This document shows, piece by piece, positions 22,548 through 32,360 of a DNA stretch of 64,000 nucleotides. The position numbers were made by a program, and so were the translations under genes. Source of the DNA: Ehrlichia sp052043515 (GTDB lineage Bacteria > Pseudomonadota > Alphaproteobacteria > Rickettsiales > Anaplasmataceae); the NCBI GenBank assembly GCA_052043515.1, contig JBQEQX010000001.1, forward strand, positions 496,001 to 560,000, written 5' to 3'. Under the pieces are notes generated by a model. That model ran no database searches and was not told the DNA's origin. It saw nothing but the letters and a program-made list of their open reading frames with translations. Each line of letters opens with the position of its first letter. Position 1 is the first letter of the stretch.

Positions 22548-24011
22548 CTACTGTGTAAAAAACCCAGCTTGATTGTCATATAAGTACAATTTTTCTACTT
22601 TTACTACATCAATCTTTCTTTGATCTATATTTACAAGCAACTGATTAACATGTTCATTAACAATCTTATCATTTCGACTCTTCATATAAAATCTACAGCA
22701 TATCTGATCCACATAAGAAAGATTTTCAATTGCGGAATCATCAGGCCAAATTTCCAAACCCTTACTGTGAATTAATACCATTTCTAACTTATCATGTATA
22801 ACATCTTGTAAATCACAAATTAGTTGACTTAAGTTTAGATCAACATAATCACAACCAACAGTAATATCTACTCCAACAAGAATTTTAACTGGATAAGATG
22901 GTTCATATTTATAAGAGACCTTTGTTACGTCATTTCTCCCATAGTTATCCTGAACATCCAATGTTAACTTTGGTAACTGAGACGGAAACTGACCAAAATT
23001 TTTAATTATAGCTTTAGCAAAATCTATTGTAGAAACTTTTTCTTTGCTAGTGTTATTCTGATAAATATCTGCCGTGTGAATACCATCTTCTAGAGTCTTA
23101 AGAAATGCATTATAAATTAATTCTGCCTTATCAAACTTCTTTAAATAAATTAACATTTGTACTGCCGCATTTAGTAATCCTGAGGGATTTGCTATGTTTT
23201 TTCCAGCTATATCTGGAGCTGAACCATGCACCGCCTCAAACATTGCATAATTATTTCCTATGTTAGCACTTCCAGCAAGACCTATAGATCCCGATAATTC
23301 AGCAACAATATCAGATACAATATCACCATATAGATTAGTAGTAACTATAACGTCAAAACTATGAGGGTTATTAGCTACTTTCGCCATACCAATATCGACA
23401 ATATAGTGATTAGATTCTATATTAGGGTACTTTTCCGCAACATCTAAAAAAGATTTATGAAATATCCCATCTGTCATTTTCATTATGTTATCTTTCACTA
23501 AACAAGTAACTCTCTTTCTGTTGTTAACAACCGCATAGTTAAACGCATAATTACATATCCTTTCTGAACCTGATCTCGTAATCACCTTTGAACACTGATA
23601 TGTATCACCAGTCAATCTATGCTCTACACCAGTGTATGTATCCTCTTCATTTTCTCTTATTATTACTATATTAAGATTAGGATACTTTGTACTTATTACA
23701 GGATGGTAAGAGATACACGGTCTAATATTTGCATATAGCCCCAACTTTTTTCTTAACGTAACATTGAGACTTTTATGTCCCTTACCCTGTGGAGTCATAG
23801 TAGGAGACTTAAGAAGTACCTTAGTTCTATAGATAGAATCCCAAGATGAAGGAGCAATGCCAGAAGACCATTCCTTCTTATACAAATTATGTCCTACCTC
23901 TATAGTTTCTATTACTAAACTTGACTCAGCTTCACTCAAGATTAAAAGTACAGCTTCCATAATCTCTGGACCTATACCATCACCATAAGCAACCGTTATC
24001 GGAATTGACAT
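22548..24011 (-). CDS. icd: Isocitrate dehydrogenase (NADP-dependent type)
   Basis: Catalyses oxidative decarboxylation of isocitrate to 2-oxoglutarate in the TCA cycle. The gene is intact, 487 residues. It begins PITVAYGDGIGPEIMEA, with the substrate-binding serine/arginine region SLNVTLRKKLGLYANIRPC, REN at VIIRENEEDTYTG, and the metal-binding stretch NLYGDIVSDIVAELSGSIGLAGS. The C-terminal domain of about 130 residues is the extra module seen in alphaproteobacterial long-form enzymes of this family. Ehrlichia rely on glutamine and proline feeding the TCA cycle, so the enzyme is central. Confidence 0.94.
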   Translation of the reverse strand: MSIPITVAYGDGIGPEIMEAVLLILSEAESSLVIETIEVGHNLYKKEWSSGIAPSSWDSIYRTKVLLKSPTMTPQGKGHKSLNVTLRKKLGLYANIRPCISYHPVISTKYPNLNIVIIRENEEDTYTGVEHRLTGDTYQCSKVITRSGSERICNYAFNYAVVNNRKRVTCLVKDNIMKMTDGIFHKSFLDVAEKYPNIESNHYIVDIGMAKVANNPHSFDVIVTTNLYGDIVSDIVAELSGSIGLAGSANIGNNYAMFEAVHGSAPDIAGKNIANPSGLLNAAVQMLIYLKKFDKAELIYNAFLKTLEDGIHTADIYQNNTSKEKVSTIDFAKAIIKNFGQFPSQLPKLTLDVQDNYGRNDVTKVSYKYEPSYPVKILVGVDITVGCDYVDLNLSQLICDLQDVIHDKLEMVLIHSKGLEIWPDDSAIENLSYVDQICCRFYMKSRNDKIVNEHVNQLLVNIDQRKIDVVKVEKLYLYDNQAGFFTQ

Positions 24012-24525
24012 CAGATTTCTTCCATATTCAATAACAAAGTATTATTTTTCTCTAGGTTGAAAATCTCATTATATAAAAAATACCATACCAAAAACAATAA
24101 AAATATAAAAGTTAGCTTATTCAACATCAAACTCTAAGTTTTTTAATCAATACACAGAATAAAAACAGTGCAACTTCCCGGGAAATTACCAACCATCTAC
24201 CACACAATTTAAAGTAAACTAAACGAAATATAACTCATTCAAACCTTTGTATAACAACTATTAACAATTTCTTTAACTTTGGTTTTAATTAACATATTTC
24301 CTATACTCAAAATAAAAACTGGACACGCAGCCTTTATATTAAAATACATTCTATTCAAAAAAAAAAAAACACTGATATACTACAAGTTTTGTAATCTAAA
24401 CGCACAGCTGATCAGAGAACCATCGTATTAAATTTAACTAAACTACTCAATAAACACAACTCTCAATAATATATACAGCACAAAAAGCGATGTTATAATC
24501 TAAATTTTCAGTCAATCAATACCAT
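24012..24525. other. Spacer between divergent icd and recJ (514 bp)
   Basis: AT-rich promoter region for two divergent genes; no gene or clear repeat. Contains an A run of about 13 near 24358-24370. Confidence 0.5.
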
Positions 24526-26280
24526 ATGCTACGTTGTGATTCAGAAAATTCAAAATACATTGGAGTAACAGGCGCATTATGGAAACCATACGATGTAAAT
24601 TTGCGAGATATTTTAACAATAAAACAAAAATTCTCCTTATCTGAAATTGTTGCAAGGATATTATCAACAAGAAAAATTAACATAGAAGAAGTAAATGATT
24701 TTCTATATCCAACATTAAGATCGTCTTTACCTAATCCCTTTCACTTTCTAGATATGGATAAAGCTATACAAAGAATCCATAAAGCAATAAATGACAAAGA
24801 AAACATAGTAATTTTTGGAGATTATGATGTAGATGGTGCAACATCATCCGCATTAATAAAACAGTATTTAGCACAAATAGGTGTATTTGCAACTATATAC
24901 ATTCCAGATCGCATATGTGAAGGATATGGACCAAATACTCCAGCCCTTCTAAAATTAAAAGAAAATGGCAATAGTCTTTGTATCACTGTTGATTGCGGAA
25001 CTATAGCCCATGAACCAATATCTGTAGCAAAATCAGTAAATCTCGATGTGATAGTAATAGATCACCATATGGGAATGAATACATTACCAGATGCAATTGC
25101 AGTTATTAATCCGAATCGTCTTGACGAAAATTCTCCATATACATATCTAGCAGCAGTTGGAGTATCATTTTTAATGTTAGTAGCATTACACAAGACTTTA
25201 AAAGAAAAAGGATTTTTCACAAATATTCAGGAACCAAATTTAATAAATTACCTAGATCTAGTAGCGTTGGGAACTGTATGTGATGTTATGCCTATTATGG
25301 GATTAAACAGAACTTTTGTAAAACAAGGGCTAAAAATTATGGCAACAAGACAAAATATTGGCCTTAAAGTTTTATCTGATGTTATCGGCTTAGAAGAAAA
25401 ACCAAATATTTATCAACTAGGATTTAATATAGGACCACATATCAATGCAGGAGGAAGAGTCGGTAATGCAAGTCTGGGAGCTAGATTATTAACAAGTAAT
25501 AACGAAGAGGAGGCCTTAGAAATTTCAGAAAAATTACAAAACTTTAATATAGAAAGGAAAGAGCTAGAATATAAAAGTTTTAATGAGGCTGTAGAACAAG
25601 CAGAAGCCTCTATATCACTGAACACAAACTTCATTATGGTTGTAGGAAACTGGCATCCGGGAATAATAGGTATAGTAGCGGGACGACTGAAAGATAAATT
25701 CTTCTTACCAAGTATAGTAATTTCACTAGACAATGGAATTGGTAAAGCAAGCGCTAGATCAATTCCAGAAGTAGATTTAGGAGCAGCTATTTTGTCAGCA
25801 AAATTCGAAGGAATAATAACTGAAGGAGGAGGCCACGCTATGGCTGCTGGATTTTCAATACAAGAAGACAAAATTAAGATTTTACATGAATTCCTATCCA
25901 AAAAATTCCATAATATCAATAAAACAAAGGTATTTAAAGTAGATGGTATCATCACAACAGCAGCTGTTAATCTAAATTTATGGAAAGAATTACAATTTTT
26001 AGAACCGTTTGGCATAGGTAATCCAGAACCAAGATTTATTCTAACAGACATAAAAATCAAGAATCCAGAAATCATAGGAGACAGCCATATAAAATGTCTA
26101 ATTTATGATAACAAAACATTTATAAAAGGAATTTGTTTTAGATGCATAGATACTAATCTGGGATTAACCCTATTAGAACGCACTGCTACTATGCTGTTAG
26201 GTAAAATCAGCGTTAATTATTGGAGAGGTAACGAAAATTTACAGTTTATAATAGAAGATGCTATGACAAAAAATTACTAG
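24526..26280 (+). CDS. recJ: Single-stranded-DNA exonuclease RecJ
   Basis: RecJ degrades single-stranded DNA 5' to 3' in recombination and repair. The gene is intact, 584 residues. DHH-family motifs are present: motif I GDYDVDGATS, motif II ITVDCGT, motif III VIDHHMG, motif IV LGTVCDVMP, and the DHHA1 domain with GGGHAMAAGF. It ends in an OB-like domain. The ATG at 24526 is the first of the frame. The long stop-free frame shows that not every gene here carries a shift. Confidence 0.95.
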   Translation: MLRCDSENSKYIGVTGALWKPYDVNLRDILTIKQKFSLSEIVARILSTRKINIEEVNDFLYPTLRSSLPNPFHFLDMDKAIQRIHKAINDKENIVIFGDYDVDGATSSALIKQYLAQIGVFATIYIPDRICEGYGPNTPALLKLKENGNSLCITVDCGTIAHEPISVAKSVNLDVIVIDHHMGMNTLPDAIAVINPNRLDENSPYTYLAAVGVSFLMLVALHKTLKEKGFFTNIQEPNLINYLDLVALGTVCDVMPIMGLNRTFVKQGLKIMATRQNIGLKVLSDVIGLEEKPNIYQLGFNIGPHINAGGRVGNASLGARLLTSNNEEEALEISEKLQNFNIERKELEYKSFNEAVEQAEASISLNTNFIMVVGNWHPGIIGIVAGRLKDKFFLPSIVISLDNGIGKASARSIPEVDLGAAILSAKFEGIITEGGGHAMAAGFSIQEDKIKILHEFLSKKFHNINKTKVFKVDGIITTAAVNLNLWKELQFLEPFGIGNPEPRFILTDIKIKNPEIIGDSHIKCLIYDNKTFIKGICFRCIDTNLGLTLLERTATMLLGKISVNYWRGNENLQFIIEDAMTKNY

Positions 26281-26674
26281 CTACTATAGCTTAAATTTCA
26301 ACAACCTAGCTAAAGAATGCAAAAAATAATTGAAAATACCATACAATTAAACACTAGAAATAGTGAGTACGCATTTTTAAGTTTTCTACCTAGAAACAAT
26401 TTCTTAATAACAAAAAAACTAAATACATGTTTACACACTAAGAAACTATAGGATACAAATAGCAATCCTAATACTACATGAAATCACAATTACAAAGAGA
26501 AACTAGCACTACAAACTTAATAAATCCACACACAATCACACAAAACTAATACTTCACAAATAGTAATAAATGAATGCTTTAATAAGAATTTAAATAAACT
26601 AAAAAAAAGATATAGAACTTTTTTTGAAAACAATACGATACTATTATAACATGCTGCTATCCTAATGATTTAAA
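26281..26674. other. Spacer between recJ and cca (394 bp)
   Basis: AT-rich, no gene or repeat recognised. Confidence 0.5.
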
Positions 26675-27872
26675 ATGTACAACAATCTTATACAAAATGA
26701 TGATATTTTATCGATTATAAATGCAATCAAAAAATTCCAAGGGGAGATCAGGTTAGTTGGTGGTTGCGTAAGAGACAATATTCTAAAAAGGCAGACTACA
26801 GACATTGACTTTGCTGCTACTTTACTACCCGATCAAATAATAGCTTCCTTACATGCGGATCATATTAAAGCAATACCCACAGGCATAAAACATGGAACAA
26901 TAACAGCTATAGTAAACAATAAAGCATACGAAATCACTACACTAAGGTCTGATATCAGGTGTGATGGTAGACATGCTGAAGTAAAGTTCACAAACAATTG
27001 GAAACAAGATGCCTCCAGAAGAGATTTCACTTTCAACGCTTTATACTGTAATGAAAAAGGAGATATATACGACTACTTTTCCGGTATCAAAGATCTAGAA
27101 AAGAAACAACTAAATTTTATTGGAGATCCAGAAATCAGAATACAAGAGGACTATTTACGTATACTCAGAGCATTCAGATTTTATGCATCTATTTGCAATC
27201 AAAATAAATTGAGCAATGAAATAATCCATTATTGTACTAAATATTCATCTTTTATCAACAACCTATCAAAAGAACGCATTCGTGATGAGTTTTTTTAAAC
27301 TTTTGCTATGTCCAAATCTAGTTAGTACATTAAAAATTATGCAACAATGTAATGTACTGCAAAAAATTATACCTTTTGAAGTAGCACCAGATATCATGTC
27401 ATCCCATGTATTATTAGAAGCAAATCCCTTAACAAAATTAGCTGCTTTATTAAGAACAAACAAAAATGATTTATCACTAGATAGTATTAAGATTTCTTTA
27501 TGCTTATCAAACTGTGACTACAAAGTGCTCACCTTATTATCAAATAACGACCTAGAGCTTCCCATTTCGGCTATTAACCAACAAAAATATATAAACAAAT
27601 TTGGGAAAGAAATATATTGCAACCTGATAAAAATAAAACATGCAGAATTAAATTTAGGTTCTCACGACTTAGTACAATACATAGAATATGCAGACAAATT
27701 TATTGTTCCTCAGTTCCCAATTTCCGGGAGGGATTTATTTAATGTAGGATATAAAGAAGGAAAAAAATTGGGCATAACTTTAAAAAAAATCAAGGACCTT
27801 TGGGAAAACAGTTCATACCAATTAAGTAAACCTCAACTATTAAACCTTGCAAAAAAATTGTTAAACGAGTGA
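26675..27872 (+). CDS. CCA tRNA nucleotidyltransferase / poly(A) polymerase family (one +1 frameshift)
   Basis: Class II nucleotidyltransferase acting on tRNA 3' ends. Motif A is RLVGGCVRDNILKRQTTDIDFA with the catalytic Asp pair, then the RRDFTFNALYCN and EDYLRILRAFRFYA motifs. The frame breaks at the 7-T run 27290-27296; the restored reading is ERIRDEFFKLLLCPN, the conserved helical junction, giving about 398 residues. Many alphaproteobacteria annotate this enzyme as cca or pcnB. Since tRNA-Ser here encodes its own CCA, the role may be mostly repair. The ATG at 26675 is clear. Confidence 0.9.
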
Positions 27873-28446
27873 TAGCTTAGCTAACATAAGGATATCAACC
27901 ATAAAAAAACTCCACTTAAAAAATCGAAGGCTTTGAGGAAATATGTTTACACTTACCAATTAAACTTTAGGATAAATCTTAAAAATTAGAGCTTTTTAAA
28001 AAAGAATCAATACTTAAATGATCAAATCCACTTTACTAAATGCATGTAAAAAAAATTACTAAACAGGAGTAAAGATTGAGTTGATATAGAAATATTAAAA
28101 AATAAAAGACTTTTCTGGTAACTTAAACATCAAAAGGCATACATAGTAGAAATATCAATATTCCAAATCATATATTTAAGGTTTATTAATTATGGAAAAT
28201 CACGGAACACTCAGATACATAAACTTCGTGATCCACACTAGAAAATCATTATGCCGATGAAAATCACGAGACTCTACCAAAAGCCTTACTTTATACCTTC
28301 CGATGACAGCCTTTTCTTTTATAACACACCAAGAGCACGTAGGTAGATACTCGTTTAACACCACACATTCACTACCTTACCCTGAAAAACACACAGCACT
28401 AGTTTTCAAACATCCACTGCTATGAAGCTAAAGTACAAACTAACAA
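27873..28446. other. Spacer between convergent cca and ndk (574 bp)
   Basis: No gene, RNA or repeat recognised on either strand. Confidence 0.5.
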
Positions 28447-28872
28447 TTATTCCAAATACAAAAGTTCACATTCACTAAAGAAAAATCCTATCTCCCTTTT
28501 AGCATTATCCACATTATCTGAACCATGAACACAATTTGCATCTATATTTTCAGCAAAATCCGCTCTAATAGTTCCAGGACTTGCTTTTCTAGGGTCTGTA
28601 GCACCCATTATCTCCCTATACAAATTTATCGCATTTTCTCCTTGCAACACTTGAACTACTATTGGACCAGAAACCATAAAATCAATAAGTGCAGGAAAAA
28701 AGTGTTGAAACTTGTGTATTGCATAAAACTCTTCAGCCTGACGACGTGTCAATGAGCACATTTTTTGCATTATCACTCTGAGCCCTGATTTCTCTATATA
28801 AGTATTAACCTGCCCAATAATATTACGCTTTACCACATCTGGCTTCAATATAGACAAAGTCCTTTCCAACAA
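28447..28872 (-). CDS. ndk: Nucleoside diphosphate kinase
   Basis: Transfers the gamma-phosphate between nucleoside triphosphates and diphosphates through a phosphohistidine. It is intact, 141 residues, normal for the family. The sequence ERTLSILKPDVVKRN is the typical N-terminus, and the active-site histidine lies in NCVHGSDN. MGATDPRKASPGTIRADFA is the nucleotide-binding block. There is no ATG at the expected place. Two adjacent TTG codons (28872 and 28869) follow a strong AGGAGG at 28879-28884, which supports a TTG start. Confidence 0.95.
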   Translation of the reverse strand: MLERTLSILKPDVVKRNIIGQVNTYIEKSGLRVIMQKMCSLTRRQAEEFYAIHKFQHFFPALIDFMVSGPIVVQVLQGENAINLYREIMGATDPRKASPGTIRADFAENIDANCVHGSDNVDNAKREIGFFFSECELLYLE

Positions 28873-28878
28873 GATACA

Positions 28879-28884
28879 CCTCCT
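28879..28884 (-). promoter_or_regulatory. Strong ribosome binding site of ndk
   Basis: AGGAGG on the minus strand, 6 bp before the first of two TTG codons. It is the best Shine-Dalgarno match noticed in the window and decides a TTG start for ndk. Confidence 0.75.
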
Positions 28885-29007
28885 CCGAATTTAAACAGAT
28901 CATCGTGTATCTTAATAGAAGACGTCAATCAAATCAAGATATAAAGTATGGTGTCGTATTATTCATAATCAAATTATGTTATTTCTTATATATTGTACAA
29001 TTAAGTA

Positions 29008-29160
29008 CTGTTTGAGCATAACTATTGGTACATATTCATTAAATAACTATTGCTTCACATCGTGCATGATTTATCTTACACAGCTGTTTGAGCATAACTA
29101 TTGGTACATATCCATTAAATAACTATTGCATTCACATTATGCATGATTTATCTTACATAA
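29008..29160 (+). repeat. Direct tandem duplication, about 76 bp x 2, upstream of tr1
   Basis: Copy 1 (29008-29083) and copy 2 (29084-29160) both run CTGTTTGAGCATAACTATTG ... GCATGATTTATCTTACA and differ at only a few positions. The second copy ends 28 bp before the tr1 ATG. Each copy contains a TTGCNT-like hexamer followed 16-17 bp later by TATCTT, so the duplication doubles a possible promoter or a regulator-binding site. Confidence 0.93.
29126..29154 (+). promoter_or_regulatory. Candidate promoter of tr1
   Basis: TTGCAT (29126-29131), 17-bp spacer, TATCTT (29149-29154), followed by the tr1 ATG at 29189. The same elements occur in the first repeat copy with a 16-bp spacer. Inferred from pattern only. 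Confidence 0.45.
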
Positions 29161-29188
29161 TGTTGTTTTATTACAGGAAAAAAATTAT

Positions 29189-29779
29189 ATGTCTATACAT
29201 GCGAAAAATAAACAAAATAATACAGAATATGCCGGTAGAGTAAAAGCACAGGATCATATAATTAATGAACTTGATGAAAAACACATACAGAAACATAACT
29301 TAAATGGTGAGAGTGCTTTAAAGAATTCAATAAAGGAGTCAAAAGCAAAAGTTAAGCCTCATCCTGTCGATGAATGTGTTGGAAAAGAAATAAAAAGACA
29401 ACGTATCATGAGAGGTATGAGTCAGAACCAACTTGCAAACAAGTTAGGGATTACTTTTCAACAAGTACAAAAATATGAGAAAGGGACAAATCGTATAGTT
29501 ATTAGCAGATTATACCAGCTCGCAAGCGTACTTAACGTTGAAGTAAGAGATATCATGTTAAAACTACAAGAGGACTTAAAAAATATTTCATGCGATAATG
29601 ATGTTGCATCTATACCACATTTAAAAGATAATGAAGATAAATTTATCCCAGAATTTCATGATAGTAAAATAGACAGCAAGGAGGTTTTAATGATGGTGAG
29701 AGCATATACGTGTATAAAAAATGAAAAAGTACGTAATATAATTTACAATCTAGTCAAGGCATTATCTGCAGATAATTAA
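29189..29779 (+). CDS. tr1: XRE-family HTH transcriptional regulator at the head of the OMP cluster
   Basis: Intact 196-residue DNA-binding protein. A charged N-terminal extension of about 65 residues precedes a helix-turn-helix domain of the Cro/CI (XRE) type: VGKEIKRQRIMRGMSQNQLANKLGITFQQVQKYEKG. The C-terminal 80 residues are acidic with no known motif. In Ehrlichia and Anaplasma a gene of this type (tr1) stands next to the OMP-1/P28 or P44 expression locus and is thought to regulate it. Here it is preceded by a duplicated 76-bp block and followed 240 bp later by the first OMP gene. Position plus domain make the identification firm; regulatory targets are inferred. Confidence 0.93.
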   Translation: MSIHAKNKQNNTEYAGRVKAQDHIINELDEKHIQKHNLNGESALKNSIKESKAKVKPHPVDECVGKEIKRQRIMRGMSQNQLANKLGITFQQVQKYEKGTNRIVISRLYQLASVLNVEVRDIMLKLQEDLKNISCDNDVASIPHLKDNEDKFIPEFHDSKIDSKEVLMMVRAYTCIKNEKVRNIIYNLVKALSADN

Positions 29780-29960
29780 TTAGGCAATTTAATATTGAGT
29801 AACAGGATCACGTATCGCAGTTGGATTATTAATACGCTGATTTACAGGGAATCTATAAATGCATTATAAACAGACGGTTATTACCTAATTTAGATTATCG
29901 AATACGTAGGGTGTGTTATTCAGGTAATAAACTATTTGTTTACAACTGAGCACATTGTTT

Positions 29961-29989
29961 TTGACTTAAGGCATAATTTTTACTAATAT
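29961..29989 (+). promoter_or_regulatory. Candidate promoter of OMP paralogue 1
   Basis: TTGACT (29961-29966), 17-bp spacer, TAATAT (29984-29989). This is close to the sigma-70 consensus and lies 30 bp before the ATG at 30020. Confidence 0.65.
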
Positions 29990-30019
29990 TAAGTTTGTCA
30001 TGTCGTTTTGGATAGCATT

Positions 30020-30868
30020 ATGATTAAATTCTTAAGTGTAGGAGTTGCATTTTCTTTCGCAGCATTACTCGCAAACAATGCAATTTCATCGCCAATCCCT
30101 ATAGATTTTTCCAAAGAAAGTGAGATAATTGGTTTTTACATGAGTGGACATTACAGTATAGAATTTCCTATGTTCAGTCCAATATCTATAAAATACAAAT
30201 CCGGTGAAGATTCAGAAAAAGAGTTAACACTATTTACTTTAAAAGAGAGCACCAAAGAACCAACCCTCGGAAAAAAAGACGATTTTAATAGCAAGAGTGG
30301 GTACACACCAGTATATAATAGAAATTACACAGGTTTTTCGGGAGCTATTGGATATTCAGGGAGTGGCGTAAGAGTGGAACTAGAAGGAGCATTCACAAGG
30401 TTCGACGTCGATAAACAAAAGTACACTCATCCAAATAATCATAGATATTTTGCCTCCTGCACAGGGCAAGCCATGGAAAATAACAACAATGGTAACTATG
30501 TAGTAATGAAAAATGAAGGATTCAGAGTCATTTCTTTAACATTCAACATTTGTTACGATATGACATTCGGTAACTCTTCTTTGATACCAAGTGCTTGTGT
30601 TGGCATAGGACAAGGAATAGCCAATTTTCTAGGAGGAACAAACATCCATACTACATTTCAGGCCAAGTTAGGTCTGGGATTTTTAATTTCGCCAAAGACT
30701 ATCGCGTTTGCTAACGGATATTATGTAAAGACAAAAGATGATAGCTTTACAAATCTTACAGTTCAATACCCCGTTAAACTCGTGACTCCTCCTAACCATA
30801 TAGATCCGGTAGTTCACTTTCATCCAGATTATTGTGGTGGAGAAATAGGCCTTAGATTTATTTTATAG
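30020..30868 (+). CDS. OMP-1/P28/MAP1 (P44/Msp2 family) outer membrane protein, paralogue 1
   Basis: First member of the cluster, intact, 282 residues from the ATG at 30020. It has an N-terminal signal peptide (MIKFLSVGVAFSFAALLA) and the family landmarks: GFYMSGHYS in strand 1, GFSGAIGYSGSGVRVELEG, VMKNEGFRVISL, NICYDM, and the terminal GGEIGLRFIL ending in a hydrophobic residue as beta-barrel proteins do. It is the most divergent forward copy (for example PSACVGIGQGIANFLGG replaces the usual GGDFIEFFD block). These proteins are surface porins and main antigens. A 556-bp spacer separates it from paralogue 2, so it is probably transcribed alone. Confidence 0.92.
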   Translation: MIKFLSVGVAFSFAALLANNAISSPIPIDFSKESEIIGFYMSGHYSIEFPMFSPISIKYKSGEDSEKELTLFTLKESTKEPTLGKKDDFNSKSGYTPVYNRNYTGFSGAIGYSGSGVRVELEGAFTRFDVDKQKYTHPNNHRYFASCTGQAMENNNNGNYVVMKNEGFRVISLTFNICYDMTFGNSSLIPSACVGIGQGIANFLGGTNIHTTFQAKLGLGFLISPKTIAFANGYYVKTKDDSFTNLTVQYPVKLVTPPNHIDPVVHFHPDYCGGEIGLRFIL

Positions 30869-31424
30869 GCTACTTAGACCAGTTAGCAGCAAGTACTCTT
30901 CTGAGTTTAAGTTAAGCATATGTGTTTAGTTTTTTGCTTAAGCCTTATAAGTCAGAGTGGTGCACGTTAACAATGTGTTAACTGATTGGTACGTCTTTTA
31001 TTCTCGCTTATAACAAAACTTCATAGCTGTTATTGATTTTAAGACAAGTGATGTCATTCAGAATATTGAACACGAATTACAAAATAGCCATATGTGCTGC
31101 TTTCTTATTAGCTGAAACGTAAAAAAATCGAACTAGAGACAGAAAAAATCGTTAATAGTAGAAATTAGTTTATTATAAAATACTATTTTAAACTTAATAG
31201 CAAACTCACTTAATATTTAATAAGTTGTTTTTTTTATTTGACTAAAAATTATTTATAGAATAAAACACTTAGGTGCTGTGATTATAATGTGCGTAAGTAC
31301 TTAATTATGCTGTTACTTGATTGGTTTTGTGCTTGGCGCCTTTTTTGGCATTTTTGTTCGTCCTGAGTACAGTTGACGTGTAGTTGTTTGGATAACGATT
31401 TATGTTTATGTAAGGTTTAAGTGT
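30869..31424. other. Spacer between OMP paralogues 1 and 2 (556 bp)
   Basis: No full gene. A 23-codon frame at 31051-31122 looks like a signal peptide (NYKIAICAAFLLA) and may be the remnant of a lost paralogue; otherwise AT-rich leader DNA. Confidence 0.45.
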
Positions 31425-32255
31425 ATGAGTTATAAAAAGATTGCTTTCTGGGTTATATTATTCTTTGTACCAAGCGTTCTTTCAGCGCATGAGCTGAACG
31501 ATGGTATTTTTAAAAGTTTTTACTTTGGCATTCAATACAAACCTGCTAGACACTATTTATCAAGTCTTATAGTTAAAGAATCGTCGGATAATACTGTTGG
31601 TGTGTTTGCGTTAAAGAAAGATGCTTCGGGTTCAGGAATTGCACCAATTGCAGCGGGTGCTAATTTTAATGTTAAGTACCACCCACACTACGAGAACAAC
31701 AATACAGGGTTTTCTGGCATATTGGGATACTACTGCAACAATAATTTTAGAGTTGAATCTGAAGTTTCTTATGAAATTTTTCGATTAAAAAACGATGGCT
31801 ATAAAATTGCTGGCCTTGGGAAGCATCTTGCTCTAGCACGTGAGCTGGACGATAGTGCTTATTATCCTAAACAAAAAAACTATGTTACCATGATGAATGA
31901 TGGGATTGGGGTGGCTTCAGTATTGATTAACGCTTGTTATGATGGCATTGGTATTAACAGGAATGGTGTAGTAATATACTCGTGTCTTGGATTTGGAGCA
32001 GACATAGTAGATTTTTTGGGTAGATATAGCACGAAGTTGTCGTATCAAGGAAAGCTAGGGGCGAGTTATTCTGTTTCCCCTAAAGTGGTACTTTTTGCGG
32101 AAGGTTACTACCATGGGCTATTCGGTAAGACGTTTAGCAATATACCAGTAGATTATCCATGTGATGACAGTGCTAACAAAGCAAGAACTACTGCGTCGGC
32201 TATGTTGAGTATTAGATATTATGGTGGAGGCGTAGGGGTGAGATTTATATTGTAA
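31425..32255 (+). CDS. OMP-1/P28/MAP1 family outer membrane protein, paralogue 2
   Basis: Intact, 276 residues. The signal peptide is MSYKKIAFWVILFFVPSVLSA. Family landmarks are FYFGIQYKPA, TGFSGILGYYCNNNFRVESEVSYE, TMMNDGIGVASVLINACYD, DIVDFLGRYSTKLSYQGKLGASY and the terminal GGGVGVRFIL. It starts the 3' end of a long spacer, so it probably has its own promoter, and it is followed after 105 bp by an unrelated intact frame (32361). Confidence 0.93.
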   Translation: MSYKKIAFWVILFFVPSVLSAHELNDGIFKSFYFGIQYKPARHYLSSLIVKESSDNTVGVFALKKDASGSGIAPIAAGANFNVKYHPHYENNNTGFSGILGYYCNNNFRVESEVSYEIFRLKNDGYKIAGLGKHLALARELDDSAYYPKQKNYVTMMNDGIGVASVLINACYDGIGINRNGVVIYSCLGFGADIVDFLGRYSTKLSYQGKLGASYSVSPKVVLFAEGYYHGLFGKTFSNIPVDYPCDDSANKARTTASAMLSIRYYGGGVGVRFIL

Positions 32256-32360
32256 AAATGTTTTTGACAATTTTTATTTATCATTTTATATGTATGTAGG
32301 TATAATAAAAGTTCGGTGTGTTTGTTTGCTTGATTGAGTTTGTATGTTTAAGGTTATGCT

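Noticed and set aside
25413..26075. 220-codon minus-strand frame
   Set aside because: It is the antisense shadow of recJ, whose plus-strand protein has all DHH-family motifs.
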